A stretch of DNA of 64,000 nt from Planctopirus ephydatiae. GTDB lineage: Bacteria; Planctomycetota; Planctomycetia; Planctomycetales; Planctomycetaceae. The notes beneath the pieces are model-generated. The model ran no database searches. It was not told where the DNA came from and saw only the letters and a program-made list of their open reading frames with translations. The stretch covers positions 372,001 through 436,000 of the forward strand of contig NZ_CP036299.1 of NCBI RefSeq assembly GCF_007752345.1, written 5' to 3'. Shown here piece by piece: positions 26,128 to 34,946 of the stretch. Position 1 is the stretch's first letter, and every line of letters begins with the position of its first letter. The translations under genes were made by a program, and so were the position numbers.

Positions 26128-28314
26128 TTAAACACCCATACCCGGTTGGCGGTCGCAGGGAACGAGGTAGCTTTTCAGATCTTGCATCAACAGTTTAGCG
26201 CGATTCTGAAAGATCGCTTGCGAGTTCGGCCGCCCTTTGGGCTGGATTGTGACGCAGATCGCCTCTGGTGAATTCGGGCCACGCCTCGACGCATGCCCAC
26301 GCTGCTCTTCCAAAAGCTCTGGAAGCACAATCTCAAGAATCACCGGGCGAGTGCTATTCGTCCAACCCCACATGCCGAAAATAGTCCCCTGCCCGCACTG
26401 CATTTTGACCCGGCCTGGCTCGACAACGAGCAATTTGGCCCGATGAGCTTCGACAAATCCCGCCATCTTGGGGACCACGCTTTGCCCCACCCCTATGTAA
26501 AAACGCTGCATCAATCGCAGTGGATCTTCCTCTTCATCGGTCGAAAATCGATGGGCCGACCGACGGGCATCTGTTGTCATTAAATGGCAGGTGCGATTCC
26601 GACCCGTCTGCTTCGCCTGATAGAGCGCTTTATCAGCCCGCTCGACTAGCGAAGCGACCGTATCCCCATTGACGACCTGGGATACCCCAAACGACGCAGT
26701 GATTCGCAATGAGGGATAGTCGGCAAACCGCATCGATTGAATACTCATGCGGAAGCGTTCGCTTTTACGAACTGCCAGTTCCACATCTGTCGCAGGACAG
26801 AGCACAATAAACTCTTCACCGCCATAGCGACCAATAATCTCGCCTGAATAGGACTCGTGCTGAAGCAGTCGTGCCAGTTCGACGAGCACCTGATCGCCCA
26901 CGGTGTGACCATGCTTATCGTTAATGCTCTTGAAGTGATCTGCATCGACAAATATGACGCTGAAAACCTCGCTCTGGCTCTCGGAATTGTACTTTTTCAG
27001 CAGTTGTTCGATCTGACTGTCGAGCTCGCCACGATTCGCGACTCGCGTCAGAGCATCGCGACTGGCCATCATTTTCAGGGCATGCACTTCAGGTGAAACA
27101 TTACTGGCTTCATCACGTTCTGTGCGGCGGTAGATTTCTGCCACAGCCTGCAGCCGCTGATTTCTATCAATCAATGGAAAAGCCTGGAGTTCGACACTCA
27201 CTGGCTCTCCTTCTCCATCCGTCATATTCAAGGTCGCAGCATAGCTGCTGCCCGTGGCAAAGATGGCCTCCAACGGACACTGGGATGTGGCCAGTGGCAC
27301 ACCCCGGTCGTCGGCATATCCAAACACCTGCGGCTTCCAGATGGTATTGAGCACTTCTCTTGCTGGCCGACGATGAGTTTTGACCGCTCCACGATTCCAG
27401 ACCAGCATACGACGACTGCAATCGATGATACTGAATCCGTCATACAGTTCATCGAGAGTTTGCATATAGCTGAATAAATGACTGAAGTTGGCAGCTTCAG
27501 CGAGCTCCGCATCGCTGGCAGGCTGATAGTAATGAATCAGTGAATCATCATCATTCATAGTGCCGTCAAGTGCCGGCGGCCCATAGGTATGAATCCAGCG
27601 CTGCAAAGCCGAAACGATATTCCCATCGAATTGAGTCCCCGCATTCTCATTGAGCAGCTTGAGAATTTCATCATGCGCTTTCGCCCGGCGAAAGACCTGA
27701 TCATTGCTGAGCGACTCGTAGGCATCAGCCACAACGAGAATACGTGCCCCCTGATGAATGTCGCTGAATATGGCATTCCCACCTGGCTCACGCGAATAGC
27801 GATGATGGGAATCGGTGATGATGCGGATAATCAGCGGATCAACCCGGCACATTTCCAGAAGATCAACGCCAATCAGATAACTCTTCGTCATCAGACGCAG
27901 TTCATCAGAGTTCAAACGAGCCGGCTTGAAAAGAATACTATCCGGCACACCGACCTTGCCGAGATCGTGCAGCAATGCGGCAATCTGAATGGCTCTGAGG
28001 TTGCGGTCTTCCCATCCCAGATACTTGGCCAGGCCAGTGGCCAGTCGACCCACACGCTGACTATGCCGAAGTGTGGCCGGGTCTCGGAATAAAAGGCTGT
28101 TCAGCAGACTGCGAAAAACACGGGGACTGATCAAGCTACAAAGATTCGCATCAGCCCGTTCGGGAGCCGTATCACGTTCAGCCCTACGGACAAGATTGAC
28201 CAACCCTAACAGCACACGCGAGGAGTCGAGTGGATACGAAGTGTACGGTACAACATCACCGTTTCCAGCGGATGTTACGAGATCCAGTACAGCGGAATCC
28301 GACGTTAACGTCAT
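26128..28314 (-). CDS. HD-domain / PAS-like / GGDEF signalling protein
   Basis: This cytosolic protein has 728 residues. Residues about 80-250 are an HD-GYP-like phosphohydrolase domain: LRHSQRVGRLATGLAKYLG, LLHDLGKVGVPDSIL and ILVVADAYESLSND. The GYP part is degenerate (HHRYSREPGG). Residues about 300-410 resemble a PAS domain (SIIDCSRRMLVWNRGAV). A GGDEF diguanylate cyclase domain follows (SRDALTRVANRGELD, FVDADHFKSINDKHGHTVGDQVL, GRYGGEEFIVL); the active site GGEEF is intact. The last 140 residues are a domain I cannot name. It probably makes, and perhaps degrades, cyclic di-GMP. No transmembrane segment is seen. Confidence 0.9.
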   Translation of the reverse strand: MTLTSDSAVLDLVTSAGNGDVVPYTSYPLDSSRVLLGLVNLVRRAERDTAPERADANLCSLISPRVFRSLLNSLLFRDPATLRHSQRVGRLATGLAKYLGWEDRNLRAIQIAALLHDLGKVGVPDSILFKPARLNSDELRLMTKSYLIGVDLLEMCRVDPLIIRIITDSHHRYSREPGGNAIFSDIHQGARILVVADAYESLSNDQVFRRAKAHDEILKLLNENAGTQFDGNIVSALQRWIHTYGPPALDGTMNDDDSLIHYYQPASDAELAEAANFSHLFSYMQTLDELYDGFSIIDCSRRMLVWNRGAVKTHRRPAREVLNTIWKPQVFGYADDRGVPLATSQCPLEAIFATGSSYAATLNMTDGEGEPVSVELQAFPLIDRNQRLQAVAEIYRRTERDEASNVSPEVHALKMMASRDALTRVANRGELDSQIEQLLKKYNSESQSEVFSVIFVDADHFKSINDKHGHTVGDQVLVELARLLQHESYSGEIIGRYGGEEFIVLCPATDVELAVRKSERFRMSIQSMRFADYPSLRITASFGVSQVVNGDTVASLVERADKALYQAKQTGRNRTCHLMTTDARRSAHRFSTDEEEDPLRLMQRFYIGVGQSVVPKMAGFVEAHRAKLLVVEPGRVKMQCGQGTIFGMWGWTNSTRPVILEIVLPELLEEQRGHASRRGPNSPEAICVTIQPKGRPNSQAIFQNRAKLLMQDLKSYLVPCDRQPGMGV

Positions 28315-28748
28315 TTACAGTACCGCAATATCTCAAAAGCGATGCCACCTGATGGTCTGGATGTCGTTTCGACCAATATCAACAGATGGAACCAGTGATC
28401 GTCCGTCCGATGAGATTCAGGTTTCCCAATTGCCACCAGAATTCACCGCGCTAACAACTCAAGCACTGCAGGAACCCTAGTTCCATTCCTGCCATTGTCA
28501 AACCTCTCTCCTGAAATGCTGCTTGAGTGAGAAATCTTTGACCGTACAGGACATCATGCAGATCATTATCTTCATCGAATGGCAAAAGGGGCGAACATGG
28601 GTTCAAAATGCCACTGATTGATGAAACAATAGAAAGATTGATCATCGAGTCTCGTAATTCACTGTTGGAAAAGTCCATTTCGCACTGTTGGATCAATGGA
28701 TCCGTTTGATCAGGCCGTCAGGCTTATGCCTCTCAGAAGTCAAGATTT
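28315..28748. promoter_or_regulatory. divergent gap between the HD/GGDEF gene and the kinase operon
   Basis: This 434 bp region contains the promoters of two divergent units. No gene, clear promoter or repeat was found in it. The frames present are short and without similarity. Confidence 0.3.
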
Positions 28749-29717
28749 ATGAGTGCCCTCTTTCGAAAACGTCGCACGCTGCATTTGCCGATTACACTCA
28801 GCGTGACTCTGATCGTGCTGAATGTGACTTTGATGGTTGTATGGATTGTGCTGTTTGCCCAGAACACCTGGTGGGCAGCACTCGTACTGGGCGTGGTGGT
28901 CTTCACGCTGATCCTCACTGGTCTTTCCATCTACATGGTGCTCATGATCAAGGAAGTCAGGCTCAATCAAAGGCAGGCCAATTTTGTCGACGCCGTCACC
29001 CATGAACTGAAATCACCGATTGCTTCGCTCAGTCTGCATTTAGAGACATTGAGTCTGCGCAGTCTTTCCGATGATCAGCGGCAAAAGTTTTATGCCACCA
29101 TGGAACGCGAACTCGAACGACTGGATCATCTGATTACACAACTGCTCGATGTCGGAAGGCTTAATGCGACGGGGACTCAGGCCGCTTCCATTGACTTGAT
29201 TCTCGATACACTTTTACGATCTGTCGCTCAGGAGGTGGCAGGGCATTACCGCAAAGAAGTGACCGAGATCTTCCAATTTGATATCGAGGCAGCAGTCCTT
29301 CGAGCACCTCAAATCGTGGTAGAGACCATTTTTCGGAATCTCTTCGACAATGCCATCAAATATGGGGGACATCCTCCCCTGATTTTTGTCGAAGTTCGTG
29401 CAGTGGATCATGCCCGGATTGTGATCCGCGTGACCGACAACGGAGCGGGTGTCGCTCCCGAAGATCGCAAGCGGATTTTTCAAATGTTCTATCGTGCGGG
29501 TAACGAACTGCAGAGACGAACCAAAGGGACAGGCCTGGGTCTGTATATTGTGCAGACGTTAGTCCGGCAGTTGAATGGAAGAATTCACGTTCACCCAGTC
29601 AATAATCATTCATGGAGCCTTTCCAGTGTGCGCTCCGGGCTGAAAGATCTGGAAGGCAAACCTCTGGAAACGGGCACCACCTTCGAATTGATCCTTCCAG
29701 GACGGGTCATCACATGA
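28749..29717 (+). CDS. sensor histidine kinase with minimal extracellular part (intramembrane-sensing type)
   Basis: This kinase has 322 residues. Two helices (about 13-37 and 41-67) are separated by only about four residues (AQNT), so there is no periplasmic sensor domain; the linker shows no HAMP domain. The H-box FVDAVTHELKSPIASL contains the phospho-accepting His85. The N-box is FRNLFDNAIKYGG, G1 is DNGAGV and G2 is GTGLGLYIV. The layout is that of intramembrane-sensing kinases, which read membrane state or partner proteins. Its stop overlaps the start of the response regulator (ATGA), so the two are translationally coupled, and a fatty acid desaturase follows. Confidence 0.92.
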   Translation: MSALFRKRRTLHLPITLSVTLIVLNVTLMVVWIVLFAQNTWWAALVLGVVVFTLILTGLSIYMVLMIKEVRLNQRQANFVDAVTHELKSPIASLSLHLETLSLRSLSDDQRQKFYATMERELERLDHLITQLLDVGRLNATGTQAASIDLILDTLLRSVAQEVAGHYRKEVTEIFQFDIEAAVLRAPQIVVETIFRNLFDNAIKYGGHPPLIFVEVRAVDHARIVIRVTDNGAGVAPEDRKRIFQMFYRAGNELQRRTKGTGLGLYIVQTLVRQLNGRIHVHPVNNHSWSLSSVRSGLKDLEGKPLETGTTFELILPGRVIT

Positions 29718-30508
29718 GAATCCTCGTCGTTGAAGATGAAGAAGCGATTGCCGAAGGTCTGAAATTCAACTTCGAGCAGGAAGGTTATGAAGTTGTCGTC
29801 GCGACCGATGGCCACGAGGCTCTGGCTGCTGTCTCACAGACGGGTGGCGAAGAATTCGCCCTGATTGTGCTCGATTTAATGCTCCCGGGACTCTCAGGCT
29901 ACGAGGTACTGCGCGAACTCCGCCAGAAACATGTGATGACACCTGTCCTCGTCCTCTCCGCCCGGACTCTGAGTGAAGACAAAATCCTCGCCTTCGATCT
30001 GGGTGGCGATCAGTATATGACCAAGCCCTTCGCCCTGCGCGAGATTTTGAGCCGGGTGAAAAGCCTGATTCATCGTCATCAATCGATTCGGTCATCCACG
30101 CCACCAGTCCCGACTGAGGCGCCACCTGCTGCTGTGCAGAGCAGTTCGACTCAGGGCTCATCGCCTGGCAAATTCCAGTTTGGCCGGGTGATTGTCAATT
30201 TTCAGACATTTCAGGTCTTTGTCGGTGAGCGAGTTCACAGCCTGACCACGCTGGAACTCGAATTGCTGAAATACTTTATCGAGCATCAGGGCGAAGTCCT
30301 TTCACGAACCAGAATTCTCAATCATGTGTGGGATGAACATGCCGAAGTCACTACACGCACGATCGATAACTTTGTGTTGAGGCTTCGAAAACTGATTGAA
30401 CCCGATCCTTCAAAACCGGTGCATATTCTCTCGGTTCGCGGGACCGGATACCGGTTTCTTCCATTCCCTTCGTCGCAAGATGTTACTGATGAAGAGGTTG
30501 CGGAATGA
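29714..30508 (+). CDS. OmpR/PhoB-family response regulator
   Basis: About 264 residues, starting at ATG 29714, which overlaps the kinase stop. The receiver domain has the acidic pocket VVEDEE, the phosphorylation site Asp54 (IVLDLMLPGLSG), a switch Ser82 (LSAR) and Lys104 (MTKPF). A linker rich in Pro and Ser leads to a winged-helix DNA-binding domain (TTLELELLKYFIEHQGEVLSRTRILNHVWD, RTIDNFVLRLRKLIE, VRGTGYRF). Such regulators bind direct repeats spaced 11 bp apart as head-to-tail dimers; exactly such an array begins at its stop codon. Confidence 0.94.
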   Translation: MRILVVEDEEAIAEGLKFNFEQEGYEVVVATDGHEALAAVSQTGGEEFALIVLDLMLPGLSGYEVLRELRQKHVMTPVLVLSARTLSEDKILAFDLGGDQYMTKPFALREILSRVKSLIHRHQSIRSSTPPVPTEAPPAAVQSSSTQGSSPGKFQFGRVIVNFQTFQVFVGERVHSLTTLELELLKYFIEHQGEVLSRTRILNHVWDEHAEVTTRTIDNFVLRLRKLIEPDPSKPVHILSVRGTGYRFLPFPSSQDVTDEEVAE

Positions 30509-30543
30509 CAAAAGTTTGACAAAAGCTTGACACTCACCTGACA
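30506..30543. promoter_or_regulatory. four TGACA direct repeats with 11 bp period (putative response-regulator operator)
   Basis: TGACA occurs at 30506, 30517, 30528 and 30539, exactly 11 bp apart; the first overlaps the stop codon of the response regulator. On the other strand this is TGTCA, the half-site of the classical pho box. A -10-like TATAAG preceded by TG lies at 30565-30570, 21 bp after the last repeat and about 30 bp before the desaturase start. The arrangement fits an activator array for the downstream gene. Binding by the neighbouring regulator is inferred. Confidence 0.7.
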
Positions 30544-30601
30544 CACCAATCCCGATGATTCATGTATAAGGCTGAAACTTGGTAATTTCGCCAGGTAATG
30601 C

Positions 30602-31771
30602 ATGAAAAACATCGGGAAATTGGATATGTCCCCTACCTCGCTCGTCCCACCTGCTCCCAACGAATCAGCCGTGACTGATCACCTCAACCATACAGAACAA
30701 GCTCAGTCTGCCGAATGTTCGGCTGTTGATGCGGCACCATTGGATACAGCACCTCTCGAAGCTGCACCTTTAGACGCAGCACCCAGCCAGTTGGTCGCTC
30801 CTCAGCTCACCATCGAAGATCGTGTCCGGGCTTCTCGTGCCAGTTCTGTGCGAGTGGTCGGCGAAAACAATCCGGCACTGACAACGATGTACGAATCGTA
30901 CAGCCCCAGGCAGCTTCGCTGGGATAACATTGACTGGCCCGTGGTCGGCTGGCTCGTGCTGATGCATGCCGGTGCAATTGCTGCTCCATTTTTCTTTACC
31001 TGGACAGCCCTGGGTGTCTTCCTCGTCATGCACTGGCTCACGGGAAGCATTGGTATTTGCCTGGCTTATCACCGCTGTCTGTCACATCGCTCGCTGCGGT
31101 TACGCCAGCCATTCCGCTTCCTCTGCACACTCTGCGGAGTCCTCTCAGGCGAAGGCTCGCCTCTCTTCTGGACAGCCACTCATCGCCTGCACCATCAGCG
31201 GTCTGACCACGAAGGTGATCCTCACTCGCCATTTGATGGACAGTGGTGGTCGCACATTGCCTGGTTGTTTGTCCGCCGCTCACCGGAAGCCAAGGCCATG
31301 GTCATGCGCCGTTATGTGCCTGACTTGATCAAGGACCCCATGCTCCAGTTCTTCGAACGCTACTATGGGCTCATCCTGATTGGTTCGGGAGCCTTCTTCT
31401 TCGGCATCGGTTTTCTGGCGGGTGGCCTCGACTGGTACACCGGTCTGTCTGTCATGCTCTGGGGTCTGTGCCTCCGTATGACACTCGTTTATCACGGCAC
31501 CTGGTTCGTGAACTCGGCCACACACCTGTGGGGTTACCGCAACTACGACACCCGCGACGCCTCCAAGAACCTCTGGTGGGTCGCCATTTTCGCCTATGGC
31601 GAAGGCTGGCATAACAATCACCACGCTCACCCGAACGTGGCACCTGCTGGTCACAAGTGGTGGGAATTCGACATCACCTGGTGGTCGATCAAGGCCCTCA
31701 GGGCCATTGGCATGGCCTACGACATCGATGATCGCATTCCACAAAATCGCTCGGCTGCCGAAGGCTGCTAA
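30602..31771 (+). CDS. membrane fatty acid desaturase (acyl-CoA/acyl-lipid delta-9 type)
   Basis: This di-iron enzyme introduces a double bond into membrane acyl chains. It has 389 residues. Histidine boxes: HRCLSH (157-162), HRLHH (194-198) and HNNHH (337-341), in the stearoyl-CoA desaturase arrangement. There are about four transmembrane helices. The first 90 residues are a non-conserved, Ala/Pro-rich extension with imperfect APLDAAPLE-like repeats. ATG 30602 is used; ATG 30629 is a possible alternative. The gene lies directly after an intramembrane-type kinase and an OmpR-type regulator, separated by an operator-like array, and ends at a strong terminator, which suggests regulated membrane fluidity. 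Confidence 0.93.
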   Translation: MKNIGKLDMSPTSLVPPAPNESAVTDHLNHTEQAQSAECSAVDAAPLDTAPLEAAPLDAAPSQLVAPQLTIEDRVRASRASSVRVVGENNPALTTMYESYSPRQLRWDNIDWPVVGWLVLMHAGAIAAPFFFTWTALGVFLVMHWLTGSIGICLAYHRCLSHRSLRLRQPFRFLCTLCGVLSGEGSPLFWTATHRLHHQRSDHEGDPHSPFDGQWWSHIAWLFVRRSPEAKAMVMRRYVPDLIKDPMLQFFERYYGLILIGSGAFFFGIGFLAGGLDWYTGLSVMLWGLCLRMTLVYHGTWFVNSATHLWGYRNYDTRDASKNLWWVAIFAYGEGWHNNHHAHPNVAPAGHKWWEFDITWWSIKALRAIGMAYDIDDRIPQNRSAAEGC

Positions 31772-31823
31772 CCCGATTTAAGGGTGATCTCGGAATGTCA
31801 GCTCGGCATTCACTTTCATTCTC

Positions 31824-31866
31824 AAAAGAGACCCGCTTCTCCACTCCGGAGAAGCGGGTCTCTTTT
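31824..31866. terminator. bidirectional intrinsic terminator
   Basis: AAAAGAGACCCGCTTCTCC pairs perfectly with GGAGAAGCGGGTCTCTTTT over 19 bp with a 5 nt loop. T-runs occur on both strands. It separates the desaturase from the converging oxidoreductase gene and can serve both. Confidence 0.95.
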
Positions 31867-31901
31867 CTTTACGAAGTGCAGGGCATTGACCTGCGGGCCC
31901 T

Positions 31902-33287
31902 TCAACTGAGCTTCACCCCGGGATGCACCCATGGTGCACGGTAAGGCCTGGCCAGGCGGTTGTTGGCTTCAGCATCATCAACAACCAGCCCGTTCACTGC
32001 ATCCCAGTGAAGTGTGCGGCCTAACTCCAGCGAAAGGTTTGCCAGCAGGCAACTCACGGTCGAGATATGCCCTTCCTCAATGTCGGCAATGGGCTTTGAT
32101 CGCTCGTCGATCGCCTTGAGAAAGTTCCGCATGTGAGCACGAATGGCCGGTGCGACATGCTTTTCGAGATCCTTCTCGGTCTTGTCTTCGGGATACTCTT
32201 CCAGTTCATAGGTGACATCTTTATGGACAGCTTCGCCTCTTCCCTGAGGTATGAAGTCGTAGCTCATGACGCTGACTTTGAGAGTTCCTTTGTCGCCATA
32301 GATCGTCACTCCCCACGGATACTTCGGGTCGGGCGTCGAGCCGTAGCTGCGATGTTGCCAGACAACATCCAGATCGCCGAAATCGAATGTCGCCGTCTGT
32401 GTATCGGGAATGTTGGCCTGGCTCTGACGATCCACATAGATCCCACCGACGGATGAAACCGCTTGGGGCCAGCCCAACCCCAGCATAAACCGGGCAGTAT
32501 CGAGCATGTGAATGCACATGTCACCCATGATCCCATTGCCGTACTCAGTAAAGGCCCGCCATCTGCGGGGATGAATGAGTGCCGAATAAGGCCGTTTGGG
32601 TGCCGGGCCCGCCCACATTTCATAATCAAGATTTTCTGGCGGTTCGGTAATGGGCGGATTGTCTTTAGCCCGCATGTGGTAATAGCAATAGACCTCGACG
32701 AGGCCAATTTTTCCCAGCATGCCCGTATCAATGAATTTCTGCTTCGCCTCGGCAATATGAGGCGTACTGCGGCGCTGTGTCCCCACCTGAACCACGCGCC
32801 CGTGCTTCCGGGCAGTCGCCAGCATGGCCTGGCTCTCAGCAATATCGACACTCGTGGGCTTCTGAACATAGACATCGGCACCTGCTTCGACAGCCGCAAT
32901 CATCGTCAAGGCATGCCAGTGATCTGGCGTGCCTATCAGCACAATGTCGGGCTTGGCCTCAGCCAGCAACTGCCGATAATCACTGTAAAGTGCCGGTGGC
33001 TTTTCGAGCTTTCCACGCGTGGTCATCAACTCGGCTGCATTGGCCAGCATCTGCGAATCGACATCACAGAGTGCGACGACATCGACTGGCTCCACCTGCA
33101 TCAATCGCAACAGATCGCATTTGCCGTACCAGCCCACACCAATCGCGGCCACACGACGTTTCTTCTTGGCCACCGGGGAGGAATCCTGCAGGGAGGCATA
33201 CGCACCTCGAGCGGGATCGATCCAAAGTCCCGTGGAACCCAACAGGCCTGCGGTCGTGGTCGAACTCAAAAAGTCACGTCGATCCAT
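31902..33287 (-). CDS. Gfo/Idh/MocA family oxidoreductase, Tat-exported
   Basis: About 461 residues. ATG 33287 gives MDRRDFLSSTTTAGLLGSTG, a twin-arginine signal of the kind common in planctomycete oxidoreductases; an upstream in-frame start at 33407 would bury it. The Rossmann motif is AAIGVGWYGKCDLLRLM. IGTPDHWHALTMIAAVEAGADVYVQKPTSVDIAESQ is the hallmark of the family, with the catalytic Lys in the QKP motif. The C-terminal alpha/beta domain is full length. Substrate is probably a sugar or sugar derivative and remains unknown. It is divergent from another family member at 33507. Confidence 0.92.
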   Translation of the reverse strand: MDRRDFLSSTTTAGLLGSTGLWIDPARGAYASLQDSSPVAKKKRRVAAIGVGWYGKCDLLRLMQVEPVDVVALCDVDSQMLANAAELMTTRGKLEKPPALYSDYRQLLAEAKPDIVLIGTPDHWHALTMIAAVEAGADVYVQKPTSVDIAESQAMLATARKHGRVVQVGTQRRSTPHIAEAKQKFIDTGMLGKIGLVEVYCYYHMRAKDNPPITEPPENLDYEMWAGPAPKRPYSALIHPRRWRAFTEYGNGIMGDMCIHMLDTARFMLGLGWPQAVSSVGGIYVDRQSQANIPDTQTATFDFGDLDVVWQHRSYGSTPDPKYPWGVTIYGDKGTLKVSVMSYDFIPQGRGEAVHKDVTYELEEYPEDKTEKDLEKHVAPAIRAHMRNFLKAIDERSKPIADIEEGHISTVSCLLANLSLELGRTLHWDAVNGLVVDDAEANNRLARPYRAPWVHPGVKLS

Positions 33288-33506
33288 GAGGCACTCATCT
33301 TTCACAAGTGATGTCGATTTCAGGATGTTGTTGAACTCGTAATGGATAGCGGAAGGAGAAAGTCGAGGAATCTCGGTGATGTGATCATCCCACGAAGACA
33401 GAGCCACTTCCAGAGTTCACTTCAACTGGCCATGATGCAAAACCACAAAAGTTCGAACGGAAAGTCACCACTCCAGAAACCCGTCTCGTAAGGAAGCTCT
33501 TTGCCG

Positions 33507-34835
33507 ATGAGTCACTCACTTCATTCAAAAATCCCGGAGAGTCGTCGTCCTGATGTTCCACTGCGGGCAGGGATGGTGGGTTTTGGCATGATCTTCGATG
33601 AAACCTATCGGCCATTTTTCGAACAGGCGGGGCAGCGAGGATTTTACTCACCTGATGTCGGTGTGATCACTTGCGAACTGGCCGCTGTCGTCAGCCTCAC
33701 AGGTCGCCGGGCCGAAGCCTACCGGGCTCAGGCACCGCATCATTTAAGGACCTTTGCCAGTGAAACGGGAGAGCAGGGCCTGCAAACGCTGTTGCAAAGT
33801 TCGGCCGGCGCTGCACTCGATGCGGTCTGTATTGCCACACCGGATGATCGACATTTCGATGCTGCCCGGCTCGCCTTAATCGCCGGTAAGCACGTGCTGA
33901 TTGAGAAACCATCGGTGTTTTCATTGAGCGAACTCGATGAATTGCATCGTCTGGCACAGCATCACCAGCGACTGGTGCGAGTCGTCTATCACAAACTGTT
34001 CGACCCCGATCATAAGCGCCTCCGAACACTGGTGGTCGATGGAGTTCTATCACATGTCAATCATGGATATTGCTCGCTGTTAGAACCGAAGTCAGTGGGC
34101 ATGGGGCAGTTTGCCACGTGGAATCATGGCCGCAATCCCGGCACTTATGTAGCGTGCCATTATCTCAAGCTGATTGACTTTACCTTTGGTGGCCGACTCA
34201 TTTCCGTCAGTGCGACCGGCCAGCGCGGATTGGCTGGCACGATTGATGGCCCGACATGGGACAGCACACAACTGCGCGTCACTTATGCTTATCCCGATCG
34301 GCGAACGGCCAGTTTCGATATCCATACCTCCTGGGTGACGCCCGATAACTTCCCCGGTTATGTCGAGCAGGAAGTTCAGTTTCGATTTGATAACGGTGTC
34401 TGGAACGGCCATTCCCGCAAGCGAGGTATTGAACTCACTGTCGAAGGGCGCACGCCGCACGAACTGAAAACCACCATCAATACGCATTACAACGGTCAAG
34501 CGATTGAACCCTGGAATGAGCACACGCAGAGAGGCTATGGCATCGAAGCCATTGAGCGGTTCTTCCGCGAAGTCGCCTATATCGAATACGCTTCAACGGG
34601 GACTCGAACTTCGCGACTGCAGGAAGTCAATGCTCTGTCATTTTCCAGTCTGAGTGCAGATCGTCCTGTTGTCGCAGCGGTACAGGCTTTAGAAGCGATC
34701 CTTGCCTCTGCTGTCAAATCTTGTCCGGATGGTGTAGTGCGGGTCGATACAGCAGAAGGTGGCCTGACGTTATGGCTCCCCGGTGCAGCTCAACCGGTGG
34801 TTCTCTATGCGCCGAAAGTCTACCGGGATGAATGA
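33507..34835 (+). CDS. Gfo/Idh/MocA family oxidoreductase, cytosolic
   Basis: About 442 residues from ATG 33507. There is no signal peptide. The dinucleotide fold starts RAGMVGFGMIFDETYRPFF, an unusual variant of GxGxxG. The family block DAVCIATPDDRHFDAARLALIAGKHVLIEKPSVFSLSELDEL contains the conserved EKP lysine. YHKLFDPDHKRL and GTYVACHYLKLIDF are visible in the second domain. It shares little sequence with the divergent Tat-exported neighbour, so the two are probably not a recent duplication. Substrate unknown. Confidence 0.88.
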   Translation: MSHSLHSKIPESRRPDVPLRAGMVGFGMIFDETYRPFFEQAGQRGFYSPDVGVITCELAAVVSLTGRRAEAYRAQAPHHLRTFASETGEQGLQTLLQSSAGAALDAVCIATPDDRHFDAARLALIAGKHVLIEKPSVFSLSELDELHRLAQHHQRLVRVVYHKLFDPDHKRLRTLVVDGVLSHVNHGYCSLLEPKSVGMGQFATWNHGRNPGTYVACHYLKLIDFTFGGRLISVSATGQRGLAGTIDGPTWDSTQLRVTYAYPDRRTASFDIHTSWVTPDNFPGYVEQEVQFRFDNGVWNGHSRKRGIELTVEGRTPHELKTTINTHYNGQAIEPWNEHTQRGYGIEAIERFFREVAYIEYASTGTRTSRLQEVNALSFSSLSADRPVVAAVQALEAILASAVKSCPDGVVRVDTAEGGLTLWLPGAAQPVVLYAPKVYRDE

Positions 34836-34878
34836 CCAGCTACTTAGACGGATTCCATAAAATAATTGCTCTTAGTGC

Positions 34879-34904
34879 CATGCTTGCGGCTCGGAGCAAG
34901 CATG
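34879..34904. repeat. dispersed hairpin repeat, copy E
   Basis: The perfect arms CATGCTTGC (34879-34887) and GCAAGCATG (34896-34904) enclose GGCTCGGA. It lies between the stops of the cytosolic oxidoreductase and the converging DUF1501 gene, a position where it could end both transcripts. Confidence 0.85.
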
Positions 34905-34946
34905 CTTGATCGACTCTCTACGCGTATTTGATTTCTGGTCTAGATA

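Noticed and set aside
30516-30532. TTGACA at 30516 and 30527 as ordinary -35 boxes of the desaturase promoter
   Set aside because: The spacing to the only -10-like element (30565) is 32 bp or more, and the same pentamer occurs four times at exact 11 bp period, which fits an operator array better.
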